Below are positions 1 to 11,522 of a stretch of 64,000 nt of DNA, in pieces. The notes below the pieces were generated by a model. It saw nothing but the letters and a program-made list of their open reading frames with translations. It searched no databases and was not told the origin of the DNA. Made by a program: the position numbers and the translations under genes. Numbering within the stretch: position 1 is the stretch's first letter; each line of letters begins with the position of its first letter. The DNA comes from Cadophora sp. MPI-SDFR-AT-0126 (taxonomy: Eukaryota; Ascomycota; Leotiomycetes; Helotiales; Ploettnerulaceae): the NCBI GenBank assembly GCA_020747065.1, contig JAGMVK010000006.1, positions 434,001 through 498,000 on the forward strand, read 5' to 3'.

Positions 1-193
1 CTTGGAAGAGGTCACGAATTGTACCAGCTTTAAGATGATACTCGAATTGCTCGCCACCATCGTAAACGTGACGGTAGACCAGACCAAGAAGGTCGAAATC
101 GACATGGCAACTGACAAGGTCACCTGGAACAATGTATTCATCGACGTCGAGAAACCATGAATGATGATCTGGTCCCAAATAATGGAATGCCAG
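1..193 (-). CDS. Partial exon of an unrecognised gene, running off the left edge
   Basis: The minus strand has a clean open frame from a plausible 3' splice acceptor (TTCAG before position 193) to the window edge. It encodes about 64 residues, including a WFLDVDEYIVPGDLVSCHV-like stretch. Upstream, the same frame meets a stop at about 210, consistent with an intron there. Codon choice looks coding. A distant resemblance to an FKBP-like core (GDLVS, then FEYHLKAGT) was considered but is too weak to name. No start or stop codon is present, so this would be an internal exon. The call is uncertain because the plus strand is also partly open here. Confidence 0.3.
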   Translation of the reverse strand, partial: MAFHYLGPDHHSWFLDVDEYIVPGDLVSCHVDFDLLGLVYRHVYDGGEQFEYHLKAGTIRDLFQ

Positions 194-216
194 CTGAATT
201 TGACTTTATCAAGCCG

Positions 217-780
217 ACGCTTAGCGTGGAACTGGACCAAGTGTGTCAATTCAATCGTGAAGACGGCTGGAATGCAGCCTGGAACCAAGCATGGGACGTG
301 ATCAAAACGTTTATGTATATTAAACCATATGACATCAGACTTAGATCATATTCCCTCTGGAGAGAAAGGACATGTCTCCTTCAATTCCACATGAATTTAG
401 CTGTTGTTATTGCATGTCGCTTACGAGGTATGGTTGCTCTATACAACCAATTGCTGAAGAAATAAATTGGATACATCATCTACCTGATAGCCTTGTTGTA
501 TCTTCGCAAGAAGATCGTGCTTATAATCCATTCGCTGAACGGTGTAGGTAGTCAAGCAGTGTCCCTGTTTGGATACACACTGCCATTTCATATTTAATTC
601 TAGGCACTTCAAAGCCGCTTCCGTCGCAAACTATTCAACGTATATATCAGGTTGGTCTCACCAAGGGGTCACAATAAGAATTTCAGTGGGGATGGGAAGG
701 GAGAGCTCTCGTCTTGCTACTTTTGATATTTTGTTTACTCTTTTGTTCACTTCAGATCAGTTCTTTGGAATACCGCTCTT
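217..780. other. Intergenic or intronic stretch, no supported gene
   Basis: Only short open frames occur (102 codons at 157-465 and 71 at 569-784), with no family resemblance. The part next to the left-edge exon may hold its upstream intron and exons, but I could not define them. Confidence 0.4.
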
Positions 781-935
781 TTAAAATTTGTTCTGATCCT
801 TCGACTCAATATCGGCGCTTTCATCAAGTAGCTGCTCCATAACGGTCTCGTTCCAATACTCAGTAGCTCACCTGATAACAGCGGTGTCCAGCCTTTCCTA
901 AGTTCCGATTAAACATCGACTCCTAACTTGATGAA
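781..935 (-). pseudogene. Decayed ankyrin-repeat tail beyond the stop of the HET-ankyrin gene
   Basis: Downstream of the stop codon at 936 the minus strand still encodes ankyrin-like sequence. Just past the stop, in the same frame, comes a LGVDV-stop-SELRKGWTPLL track. Then, after a frame change, comes ATEYWNETVMEQLLDESADI followed by ESKDQNKF and a TAA at 781-783. The sequence matches the gene's own repeat consensus (GWTPL, LLD-x-GADIESKD). I infer that the ancestral protein had at least one more repeat and that two stops and a frameshift truncated it. I found no intron that would restore the frame. Confidence 0.7.
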
Positions 936-3143
936 CTACTTATCAGCGCTTTTATCAAGCAATAGCCTCATAGCGCCCTCTTTTCTTTTGCTAGTAGCCC
1001 ACCATAGCGGTGTCCGGCCTCTAGTATCCTCTGACTTGATCACGGCGCCTTTATCAAGGAATAGCTTAATCGCGACCTCGTTCCCGTTCTCAGCAGCCCA
1101 GGAAAGCGGGGTCCGGCGGTTCTTATCCTTCGATTCAACATTGGCACCCTTATCAAGTAATTGTTTAACAACGCCATGATCGAACAATTCCTTCAAATCG
1201 ATGTCTTTCCAAGCACTAGTAGCCCACGACAATGGTGTCCGGCCGTACATGTCCTTTGCGTTAACATTGGCGCCGTTGATCAGTAATTGCTTCATACCGG
1301 CCTCGCTCGAGTACCGAGCAGCCCAGAATAATGGTGTCCAGCCACGCTCATCTTTCGACTCGATGTCGGCGCCTTTGTCAAGTAGCAAGTGTATAGTGGC
1401 CTCGTGATCTCTAGAAGCGGCCGCCGATAGCAAGGTCTGACCGCTTTCATTTCTCGACTCAATATCAGCGCCGTTGTCGAGTAGTAACTCCACGACGGCC
1501 TCGTACCCTCCTAAAGCGGCCCACCACAGCGGCGTGTAGCCATTATCATCCCTTGACTCGGTATCGGCACTGGCCTTAAGCAGCATCTTGGTAACAGCCT
1601 CATGCCCTCCCTTGGCGGCATGTAGCAGTGGTGTCCAGCCAGAGGTATCTTTTGGATCTGATTTGACGTCGCTTCGAGCCAGCAACAACCACACCACATC
1701 GTTGTGGCCCCTCTCTGCTGCGTATGATAGCGGTGTCCGTCCGCTTTTTCCAGTTGAGTTGGTCTCAATATGCCGTTGGGCTAACAACAATCGGACATCT
1801 TCTACGCGTCCACCTGCTGCTGCGCGGGATAGTAATTCCCGTCCATCCTCATCCGCAAAGTCGCCGCCCTTTCCTTGTGGCATGAGTAATAGTGCTGTTG
1901 CTTTTGTGACATCCGTAAAATTCGTTAGCCTCCCGTCAAACAAATCCCAATCCGAGTCTTCACAGGTCGTCTTGGAAGCGATTCCACATTCTTTCGCTCT
2001 TCTAGAATCAAATCTGTATTCCTTCTGGCCTCTCGGTGCCCTTGCAATTGCCGGAACCTGTTGTCGGACACATATCTCTTTTTTAGGATACTGGGACCGT
2101 CGAAAAAGTCCTAAGCAAACCAATTCGAATCTATCGCAAACAACCCTTTCAAACCGCTCCATTGTGAAGGAGACGTCCCTTAGAAAGATCCCGACTGACA
2201 GATCCTCCCTCCCCGCCTTCGTGCAAGGAAGGATAGCGAGCGTCAACCCATGACGGCCAATCCCAATCAAAGATAGTTCTAAATGGATCCCTTTGTTGGT
2301 CACAGTCCAAGAGCCGTTAGTAGCAATGGAAGAACTGCGTCTGGAGGTTATTTCGGCAGATTCTTCGAAAGCATCTGGAGAGGTTGCTAGAAGTCCGCCT
2401 TGGTTCTGATCTTTGAACTTCCAAGCAAAAATACTGTGGTCATCCGAGACCTTGATGATCTCCTCTTGGAGTCGGACAAAAGCCTTTTGGCCTTCACCAT
2501 AAATCAGAGGCATATTAATGCCAAACATACCCATTAAGGAATAGGCCCGATCTTCAAGCCTCGACGTCTTTCTGTTTGCGGCCCATGACATTCTTTGTGC
2601 GATGCCAGCCTTGCCAAGGTCAGTGTCTGCTGAAAGAATGGCAATAGGTATACGGGTGCAGTCGGAAATATCTTGTTGCAGACTTGTCTTCGTCCCCAGT
2701 ATCTTCCAATCTTTGTCATAGAATATCACCTCTGGCGGAGCAATTAGCTCTTGTAGGGTCCACCCTCTTGTAAACCATCTGCTGTTCGAAAAATCGGATT
2801 GTGACGTTACATCGGCAAGATACACGTAGCATATTTCGGCGTCCTGATACCAACGGTACATGGAGTTGATTGCTTCTGACAGCTCCACGCTGTTTGTTTT
2901 GTCAATGCAGCACGTATCTATCCAAACATGTTTGAACCCGTTGGACTTGGCGACAGAGCAACAGCTTCTCATTTTCTCATATCCCTCCTTGTTTGCTGCC
3001 CGGGTTCCTTGCATATCCTGAAAAGTCACTTCCCCTTTACCCCACGTATGGGATAGGATAGCGTGTGGCGGGATATCGTCATCAATGAAGTCTTGCACTT
3101 CAAAGTTGCCGTTAGCGGACTCTGTCGTACTTAGCAGACGCAT
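936..3143 (-). CDS. HET-domain protein with C-terminal ankyrin repeats (735 aa)
   Basis: Single exon with ATG at 3143. The N-terminus is a classic HET (heterokaryon incompatibility) domain: AILSHTWG near residue 29, VWIDTCCIDK near 95, a MYRWYQDAEICYVYLADV block, and RGWTLQELIAPPEVIFYD near 150. From about residue 430 to the end it carries roughly nine ankyrin repeats (GRTPLSYAAERGHNDVV, GWTPLLHAAKGGHEAV, NGYTPLWWAALGGYEAVV and others), some irregular. HET proteins of this build act in non-self recognition and cell-death signalling after hyphal fusion, with the repeats probably giving specificity; partner and trigger are not visible here. The repeat array appears to have been shortened (see the decayed tail just downstream). 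Confidence 0.87.
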   Translation of the reverse strand: MRLLSTTESANGNFEVQDFIDDDIPPHAILSHTWGKGEVTFQDMQGTRAANKEGYEKMRSCCSVAKSNGFKHVWIDTCCIDKTNSVELSEAINSMYRWYQDAEICYVYLADVTSQSDFSNSRWFTRGWTLQELIAPPEVIFYDKDWKILGTKTSLQQDISDCTRIPIAILSADTDLGKAGIAQRMSWAANRKTSRLEDRAYSLMGMFGINMPLIYGEGQKAFVRLQEEIIKVSDDHSIFAWKFKDQNQGGLLATSPDAFEESAEITSRRSSSIATNGSWTVTNKGIHLELSLIGIGRHGLTLAILPCTKAGREDLSVGIFLRDVSFTMERFERVVCDRFELVCLGLFRRSQYPKKEICVRQQVPAIARAPRGQKEYRFDSRRAKECGIASKTTCEDSDWDLFDGRLTNFTDVTKATALLLMPQGKGGDFADEDGRELLSRAAAGGRVEDVRLLLAQRHIETNSTGKSGRTPLSYAAERGHNDVVWLLLARSDVKSDPKDTSGWTPLLHAAKGGHEAVTKMLLKASADTESRDDNGYTPLWWAALGGYEAVVELLLDNGADIESRNESGQTLLSAAASRDHEATIHLLLDKGADIESKDERGWTPLFWAARYSSEAGMKQLLINGANVNAKDMYGRTPLSWATSAWKDIDLKELFDHGVVKQLLDKGANVESKDKNRRTPLSWAAENGNEVAIKLFLDKGAVIKSEDTRGRTPLWWATSKRKEGAMRLLLDKSADK

Positions 3144-4812
3144 GGTTTGGTATCAGTATTTTTTTTTTTTGATGCTTGGAATCGCGGACAATTTGGGATT
3201 TGCGTAATCATTCACAGTCAGTCGCTTCTTCTCGATTGTCTCAACTTGCTCAAAAATGTCGTGCATGTATCGAAGAGCAGGAGAGTTGAATTCTGCTGAA
3301 GGAGCTGGTTGAAATGGGGGAGCTCATGGATGGGAAGAAAGGAGCGTGGCCGAGATGTGTTCGGGTCGAACTCCGGGCTGATAACTGATGGGGTGCAGGT
3401 AAAAACACAGCCTCGTCAGCCACAACGCATGCCACGTCAACTTGTTTGCCAAGACACCATCGAAAGGGGATTCTGGACATTCACGATGTGCCTCGGACTT
3501 AGCGACCCAAGGAGGCCCTTGTGTTCGGGATTCAAAGCCCACCGCATGGAGCTACTCGTAGAACTTCAGGGCAGGGCTCTTCGCGCAATCGGAGCGGTTT
3601 TCTAGGCTGCATTCAGCGCGAGGCTGGATGGGCAAGGTTGGGCCTTTTGCAGTTGTGGTGCAGCAACCACTTACTCCCAGCTGGCATACTTCCTATGCTC
3701 TTGGAGATAAGTACGGAAGCCCACCGACAACTTCGGCAAAAAGTCATTTATACCTACAACAACAATAATGCAGTAGCATAAAAGTAACATAAGATTTAGA
3801 AGCATTGCCAGTGACTTTTGTCACCTAGTGAATTTCGCTCATTAGAGAAGAATTCGACTACTGCTGGCGCAATAAGTTCTTGAACGTCCAGCCTCGTTTA
3901 ACTTACCTGCTATCCTAGAAAGCTACTTCCCATGCTCAGGCTTGGCTGTACATCTTCGTCCCGTTTCTTTAAATTTCCATATTAGCGAAACATATAATCA
4001 ATAGCCGTCAGAAGCTCAGCAGAGTTGGACTTATCAACTTATCAATACAAAAAGTCTTCGTTTCGAAATATCATAAGTTACCTCTAGTGGCTTATTCTCC
4101 ACAGAACCTGGTCTATTTGTGGTCGGGCTTGCTCTTCCCGACACCATTGATTGGGTTTTGAGGTGTAGCCTCTTTTGATAGGCCCTGAAAATAACATTTC
4201 AATATGTTTATGTCGGGCTGTCGTCGACTACACTAATCCGAGCGCCACGCTAGATTACAGTACCGTTGAAACATGCCTAATAGCCTGTAAGCGAAGTGTA
4301 ATCCTAACAGCAGCCTGTTCGATATTAATAATACAAAACTTATAAGCGCGTATTTTTGACCGAGTTGTTCCGGGACTGGATATTGTCCTGTGAGATAGAA
4401 CACGATCGCTGTTGGTGGTTGATGCGTTAAAAGTCAGGAGGGCAGGATCTTAACAGTAGGCGTGGCTATGTTGCGAGTACAAACCAACGAGTAATATCCC
4501 AGATTATCGATATTTAACAAGACTACTAGACGCCATCCATTTGTGCTCTGATATAGAGTATCATCTTCGAAGGTGCAAATATAGGTTGTTCGACATAGCG
4601 CTATCGCCATAACATCATCCTCGCGTGCGGCGAGTCGCAGGGTAGAATGAAGCTATCGGTTTCATTCACTCTGAGCATCATGTCTGGCTTGCAGCCTCCG
4701 CACTCATCGATTGGATGATGGGATAAGTAGTCATGATTCTATTCGTAAATTTTGACAAGGAACGGCTCTCACGGATCTTAAAAATGAAATTCTTGACAAT
4801 GTAGCAACGAGA
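3144..4812. other. Gene-poor 1.7 kb, possibly degenerate repeat remnant
   Basis: 3144-3790 is the upstream region of the HET gene and has only incoherent short open frames. 3790-4800 is A+T-rich, stop-dense and lacks coding signal. A short hairpin, GTCGGG/CCCGAC, lies at 4122-4142. The texture would suit an old mutated transposon fragment, but no terminal repeats or transposon protein frames were recognised. Confidence 0.4.
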
Positions 4813-5864
4813 CTACTCCACGCCCTCAATCTTCTTCACTCCCTCATCAAAATCCACAATCTCCCTAAACTTCTCCCGAAACACCTCCCACACCTCCCTA
4901 TTCTTCTTATTCTCCTTCACCCACCTCTCGATCTTCTCCAAGCCCTCCAACGTCTCCCTCATCCTCCCCTCATTACTCGTCCCACAAAGCGGACTCACCC
5001 ACCCCTCCAGACTCCTCAACGCTGCAAAACAAACAATCTCCCTACTCAATCTTACCACCTTCCCAAAGCCCTCCAAAATTCTCCCATCTCCATCGAGATC
5101 ATCCAAACTCCCCCACAGCATACCCCAAGGCGCGTAAGCAATATCCATCTGATGGCAGTACGCGCGCACATCTCTGTCCCATGGGACGAGAGGGTTGGGA
5201 AGGCCAGGCGTGAAGAGTGGATTTGGTTCCGTGTCGCGCGTGAAGCGGTTTTGCACTGTGACTGGTTTGATGGTGGAGGCTTGATAGATGTGCTGGAGGG
5301 AGAGGAGGGAGGTGTTTGAGAGGCCGAGGGAGTGGACTTTGGAAGGGACGAGGGATTCCATTGCTCGGTAAGCTGTCATTGTGTCTTCCATGGATGGGTA
5401 GACAGAATGCAGGATCAGACAGTCAATGTAGTCTGTATCGAGATTTGCGAGAGACGAGGTGATCGATTCTTGGACTTGACATACGATGGGGGAGGCTGTG
5501 TCGTATTGGTACATGGACGGATCTTTGCCGGGTTTATAAGGAGAGAATTTTGTTTGGATCTGGTTCTTGGTTTAGCTAGAGCCGATTTCATCGTGTAATT
5601 GACCCATGACTATGTGAGGGAGGTCAAATTTTACGAACTCACATAAAGATCTTGACGCGTGCAGGCTCCTGCCGCAATCGCTGCTGCGATTCCTTCTCCC
5701 ACAAAGGCTTCCCGATAGGCACCCTTGGCACCTGCGGTGTCGATGGCCCGAAATCCAGCTTTAATGGCAGCTTCGACAAGAGGGGCGGTATTATCGAACT
5801 TAAAGGCCGTTCCATATATGATTTCTGGGATGCCCTTGTGTTTTGAGAGAGTTGTTGGAGCCAT
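4813..5864 (-). CDS. Aldo-keto reductase family oxidoreductase (~322 aa)
   Basis: Two exons: 5864-5643 and 5559-4813 (intron donor GTGAGT, acceptor ACCAG), joining at phase 0. AKR enzymes reduce carbonyls with NAD(P)H. Family marks seen: IIYGTAFKFD near the start, AGFRAIDTA with the Asp-Tyr pair nearby (Tyr in KGAYREAFVGEGI), catalytic Lys in the first residues of exon 2 (IQTKFSP), and His in DYIDCLILHSVYPS. The spacing between the Asp and Tyr motifs is a little longer than usual (AGAKGAYRE). The length is normal for the family. It lies downstream of a Zn2Cys6 regulator on the same strand, which might control it. Substrate unknown. Confidence 0.88.
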
Positions 5865-6611
5865 GGCTCTTTAATTATGTCACGGCAGAATTGGCTGGGC
5901 TGTGGTATTGGTTCTAGCTATGTATCTTTGCTCTGTGACTTGTTTCCTACATTTATCCCTCTTTCTGTTATTTTGACAAACTCCGGGCATGCTTTAAGAG
6001 AAATGGGAAAGAAAAGAGAGGAGAGGGAAGTACATGTATGTAGGGTGAGGAGAGACTGTGCCGCACACATCCGATGACAAAGGTGGGTGCGACCAGATGC
6101 GGAAGGTGGTATCATACTGTAATCGCCGATCGCATCTTATCCATGGAAGGATAATAATGGTCCACCTTACACGTGCTATGGCACATCAGGAAGATGGAGC
6201 GAGTATGTCGTGAAATGTAAACATCTTTTCTCTGCCATTATTTACATGGTGGGACAGATAAGCGACTTGGCAAGGAATGGGTTCGTTCCTTGGAAAAGCG
6301 GGTCGGCAATGTCTTTGAATTTCTCATTTGATATTGCCGAATCCATCATGTATCAAGCAAAGTGACCCTGTCGGTCCCCAATTGAAGAATTTTACGGTTG
6401 ATGAGCTTCGTGTTCGTCGAGTTCTCGTCCTCGACTCGTCCAGTCTTTGGCTTGGGGCAACTTCTGTAAACGTAACTCCATAAACGACAGATTACAATAA
6501 AGAATAATACATGAACAGGGGAAGTAAAATGGCTCAGATCATGAGCTACAGTCTCGATGGGCATCACTTTTAATTCGTCCAGTTCCCTGGGACTTGTCTA
6601 TTCCCCATGAT
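5865..6611. other. Intergenic between regulator and aldo-keto reductase
   Basis: This is the upstream region of the aldo-keto reductase and the 3' flank of the Zn2Cys6 gene. No coding signal was seen. No clear TATA element could be assigned. Confidence 0.5.
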
Positions 6612-8378
6612 CTATCGTGCAATAACAGCACCAACCTGCTCCAAGGTGATGCCAGTGTACACATAATAATCCACCGTCTTCCTCCTGATCACCGTCTCGT
6701 CCGAGAAAGGAGACGTACGCTGTTCGCACTGAACCTCAACTGTCCGCTTCTCAAGATCGACGTCAAAATTAGTAGTCCGTATTCTCGCCCACCAGGGTAT
6801 CTTTCCACCATCAATGTAATCTTCTTCAAACCCCCTAACACATTCAATGACCAAACCAGCAAAGACACTGTCCCACACCCCCTCTCGCCGCGGAAATGTC
6901 AGCAGCAAGGCAATAACTCTCCGGCGAAGGACCGGGTCACGACATTTGTGACCTGTAAACCACAGGGGTATAATCACTCCAGAATCGAAGCAGAATTTGG
7001 GAACTTTCGAAGCAGGAGAACAATTCAGAAGAGCCTCGGACAGATCCACAATATCCTTGTAGATGTCGTAGTAAGCGTCGAAAACCATTTCATCCTGCGC
7101 AAGAGATTTTATGGTACCCATGTAAGTGGCTTTCATGTGCAATTCGAGCGTTATACAAGCTTTTCTCTGCTCAAGTTGCTTAAATTCAGTAGCGTTCTTG
7201 AGAGGAGCAAATGCTGCCATCCATCGGTGGAGGCTCTCAGTCAGTGCCGATTGAGCCTTGGTGATCTCCGGTGGAATAATCTCACTCGCCGATCCGGGGG
7301 TGTATGCACCTGTAAGACTACCTGCCCTTGCAATCCGGGGAAGGCCCTGCGAGACAAAGGTGACCGCGAATCTCACAATTAGCCCATAATAGACTCCAGC
7401 TTCTGTAATAGTACTGAAAGACAGTGGCATCCTTTGGAGGCTTGGTGGCATGTCAATCGTGAGTGGTGGAAGTGGCGTTGGCAAAGATGCTTGCGGGGGT
7501 CGTTCCTTGGGCGGGGGTCTTAGTTGAATAGACAATCGAGTGAAGACATGGGCTAATAAGTCCTCATCCTCACTTGCCGCAGGTGCGAGGGCTCGCTTCT
7601 GCTGTTCCTTCCATTCCATCAATAACCTCGTCCCAATTCTGATCTGCTGCACAGCGACCTCATGACTCCCGATCCACCCCTCGAATGCAAGAATGACCAG
7701 AGAAGTCATTAAAGCTGTCCGTAAGTCCTGGCCCCCCTCCATCTGTGCATACTTGATCGCTCTAGCATACTCCTGGACCGCATATTTATAATGGTAACTT
7801 GCAGTGTTTCCAAAATCACGACGCGCTGCATCGCGGACATGTCCTTGCGACCTCACGCGGGAAGTCATGTCCAATGCTCCCAGCGCAATAATAGCATGTC
7901 GAATGGCATCTCTTGCCTCGCAAGCTTGTAGGAACATCAGCCGTAACCTTCCCATCTCGACATTTGGAAATATCTCGTATGCAGTATTCCGGCTGAAAAT
8001 CTCGAAACACCTGGATTCCTCCTCATTCTGAAATTTTGTCACGGATGGCGCCGCATATGGGGTTGGTCGGGATCGAATGCTGTGGAATTTCGGAAGTAGA
8101 ATCTGCTTTGGTCTTTGGACCTGACCCCTAGGGCGCTTTGGTGGCGGATATCCGTCGCACTGGATCCCAAATTTGGCACATCGCTTGCAGAATGGTCGTT
8201 GTTCATCACACTTGACCCTGCGGACTCTGCCAAAGTTGTACGGTTAGCACATTTGCACTTCCAGACGGAGAGCTCGAGAGCTCGTCACTTACTTGCACGT
8301 CACACAGCCACTCCTGACCTTCGCATGCGATCGCCTGCTGCCGTGAGGTTTCTTCTCCAGGGGCTCGGTGCGATGCAT
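6612..8378 (-). CDS. Zn2Cys6 fungal transcription factor (~566 aa)
   Basis: Two exons: 8378-8293 and 8226-6612 (donor GTAAGT, acceptor TTTGGCAG). The intron interrupts the zinc cluster right after CVTCK. The assembled finger has Cys at about residues 25, 28, 35, 42, 45 and 52 (GCVTCKVRRVKCDEQ, then PFCKRCAKFGIQCDGY), a complete binuclear cluster with a basic flank (PPPKRPRGQ). The rest is the helical fungal-specific regulatory domain (for example RDAIRHAIIALGALDM and SLVILAFEGWIGS). It should be a nuclear DNA-binding regulator. The aldo-keto reductase follows on the same strand 750 bp downstream and is a candidate target by position only. Confidence 0.9.
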
Positions 8379-9123
8379 GCTTTTATTGACCTTGGCCCAT
8401 TGACTGCAGCTCCCTTGGCCAAACACATATTCGTAATTCAGGCCTGGAAAGCAATGAGAGGTTCAAAAATGGGTTGGGGGGTCAGAAGTGATGTCAGAAT
8501 CTGGCTAGCCGTGGCTCGGATAAGCTAGCTATTTTAAGGTTAAATGTCCCACAGCTTACCCGGCGCTACAGGACCCACCCAATTCGCTTGCTCTTTGGTA
8601 TCCGTCCACGCCGTCTCCATCTTAACATCCTTTTCAGACCTCATCCTTTCACTCTATTCAACTTATTACTACTAAATTATCTCCCATGATCCTCGCTTTG
8701 TTCATAGTGTCTGTGACTTATTCGGCGGCATAGATTGCCAATTTATGTTACCAAGTGGCTGCTTCGTCGAGAATCATCCGACTTCCTTAAATGCATTAGA
8801 TATTCACTATTAAAGCGAATGGTCATCTCCAAACATAGACCCTTGATATTATTCACTGTGGTATGTGTATATATCTATAGACACGCAGTGCATGATACAT
8901 CTTTCTTTTTGCAACGTGTTCATAGAGGAGCTGAGAAACCAAACAGCCTCTCAATTGGACCAGGAGGGAACGACCCTACAGTCGCATAATTGTTCAGCAT
9001 TCGACAATGCGCCCCTTACAATGTCAATATTCATCTAGGATTGGGAGCCGGCGGTGGGGTAATCGGTTGCTTACCTGAGGGCTTTCAGCAGGCTGTCTTG
9101 GCATAAAGCCTGATTCGCTATTC
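8379..9123. other. Divergent intergenic region, nothing further recognised
   Basis: This separates the start of the Zn2Cys6 regulator (minus) from the broken HET gene (plus). Short open frames here lack coding features. Confidence 0.5.
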
Positions 9124-11522
9124 TTGACACAGGTGTCTACCCGCTTTCTTCTAACCCCTTCGCCGGACCGACTTCTCACGCTACAACACTCATCATCATC
9201 CATTGCTCAGTCTCAGAATTTACCAGTCCAGCCCTGGAAAGGCATCTATCTTCCACTCTCAGATCCCGACGAGATTCGCTTACTGTTTCTCCAGCCTCGT
9301 CAGACCAGTGCCGAGGCTGTGGCATGTACTATCAAGCACGTCAAACGATCTCGCAGGCTTCACCATGAGGCTCTCTCCTACATGTGGGGACCTAACGATA
9401 TCATGAATATCGAGATCACTGGCCGAGATACTGAAGTTCGGCAGAACTTGTGGTAAGCCTTGTACTATCTCCGGCACGACAATGCGCCCGGAATACTATG
9501 GGTCGATGCTATTTCCATCAATCAAAGCGACGTCCAAGAGCGAAATCATCAAGTCGAGATGATGGGGACAGATATACGCCGGCGCTTCGCGAGTAGTAGT
9601 TTGGCTGGGAGAACCAAGTCCACTCATGATACGAGCGATGCAATTTTTAGGTGGCATTGGTCCAATACGCATCGTCCCACAATATCAAAAAGATTTCCGC
9701 TTTAGCCGAGCTCAGCATCTAACAGCGGAGGGTATGGATCTTACGGTGGGCCCTGCTGAAATGCAGGTCCTCCTTCTCCATGAATACTGGACTCGCCTGT
9801 GGATCATCCAAGAAGTTCTTTTGGCGTCAGAACTCCTTGTACAATGTGGCACCCTGTCAGCCCCTTTTACCCATTTCAAGGAGATTTTTGAAATTATTGG
9901 ACAACACCAAGGACAATTTAACAGACGAGGGCGTCAAGATGGTGGGAATCGTTTGCTACTAACTAAGGTTATAAATTCTCCTTTGGCTTTGTTAGTATCT
10001 CGACGTGGTGATTCGATAGACACAACCCGCGGAAGAGCTGGAGAGTATCCACTACTCTATTTATGCGCTGACCATGCTGGTTCTCAATGCTTGGACGAGC
10101 GAGACAGGATATTCGGGCTCTGTTCTCTTGCGTTGCTTTGCTGTATCAAAGCAGTTCCGGTAGACTACTCTCGATCATACTTTGAGATTTGTGATATGGT
10201 CCTTGCCAATCATTGCATTTACCACGCTGATGAAAGCGATGGTGCGATTAGAGACTCAAGGTATTTTTACCATGCCCTTCAAATCACTTCGGAGCAGTAT
10301 GCAAAAGCGCCAAATCCAGATCATAGTGGGAATGAGATCAGAATACTGATACCAGAGCTGGAACAAGATTATTCTGTGGCAATCCGCGCCTCCATTCAAA
10401 GTCAAATAGTTTGGTTAAGCCCCATTACTGACGAACCCTATAATGCCAAAGGACTTCCGCTATCCTCGGGATCAACATTTTGGGCGACAATTGGTCGAGT
10501 CCTTATACCAGGCGATCTGCACAGACTTGAACGGTACGCTACCAATCAACCCCCAATTCGATCTCGTCCGATCTCTTCCTACCCATGGATACTATAGGAT
10601 CAAATCACGTGGACAGATTCTGACTCCGCTGGTAAGTGTCACCAGCAAAACCTGGTCAACCATTATCGTGCATGCGGAATCGCTCCCAGGTTCTTCGGCG
10701 GCCTTCTCATACAAAAATCAGCTTAGATCAGCACTTGCCGCTTATAAAACTGAGCTTGTGGATGAAGAAGAACCCACGGTTTCGTCACAAGCATCGACTA
10801 TGGATGACAGAGATCGCATGAACAAGCTCGAATTGAGCTCGAAGTCAACATCGGAGTTGATAGGGTCTAGTGAAGTAGAAGATATGGCTTTCCAAGTCCT
10901 GGGTGCTATACGAGAAGCAATACCTATCGACCGAAGATCATTGGTGAGGCAATGCATAGCATTGATATCCAACCAGAAACATATTATTGACATTTGAGAT
11001 AGAATCGCCGTTGATGAAATTGGTATTATGTATTTGATGCCGGTCAATGCGGAGTTGCAAGATCTGGTTTGCCAATTTCCACATGCAGATATCACTTTGC
11101 TGGCACGGCAATCCCAGCAAAGTTCCAGCTTAGGTTTATGTTCGATTGAAGGACAAGGACAAGAGCTTCTTGTCAGTCACAACACGAAGTTCGTCAAGTC
11201 AAATGACCATTCTTTCTCCAGGCGCAAACCGAAACTTTTTGATGGTTATCGACAGATCACACATGAAGTGGAGATGCGAATTCCATTATCACTTCTAAGA
11301 ACCTTAAGCGTGGAATCTGTTATCACTGATGTACCAAAATGGGGCTTGATGGATTTATTCTTAAGAGATGGAATTCCGCCCGTATGGGGAATTCATCTCT
11401 GTGATTTCTTGCCTGGGGTCTGTTCCTGTATGACGATTAGTAAAGTGGTGTCTCGACAAAGACTAGGAAAGGAAGCACGACTCCCGTCCTGTTTCTACAG
11501 GACCACTCACGTCGATCGCTAA
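9124..11522 (+). pseudogene. Broken HET-domain gene (two nonsense codons, two frameshifts)
   Basis: HET-domain blocks are spread over three frames. The first is HHEALSYMWGPNDIMNIEI, then NLW, then an in-frame TAA at 9454-9456, then ALYYLRHD and ILWVDAISINQSDVQERN in the same frame. A shift at the GGGGA run (9564-9568) moves to the frame with IYAGASRVVVWLGEPSPL and WTRLWIIQEVLLASEL. A second shift near 10440 leads to HFGRQLVESLYQAICTD, and a TGA at 10995-10997 interrupts the frame before MPVNAELQDLVCQFPHAD. The TAA fits CAA to TAA, and the TGA fits CGA or TGG to TGA, both C:G to T:A changes as made by RIP. No in-frame ATG opens the first segment (it begins at TTG). Almost certainly non-functional unless the assembly has errors. 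Confidence 0.82.

Noticed and set aside
1..193. FKBP-type peptidyl-prolyl isomerase assignment for the left-edge exon
   Set aside because: Only a loose pattern match (GDLVS, FEYHLKAGT). The conserved aromatic pocket and the GWE-like motif are missing, and the fragment is too short.
1588..2253. 221-codon plus-strand open frame inside the HET-ankyrin gene
   Set aside because: Antisense shadow of the ankyrin repeats, which keep the complementary strand open periodically.
6594..7382. 262-codon plus-strand open frame
   Set aside because: Antisense to the fungal-TF domain of the Zn2Cys6 regulator; no domain.
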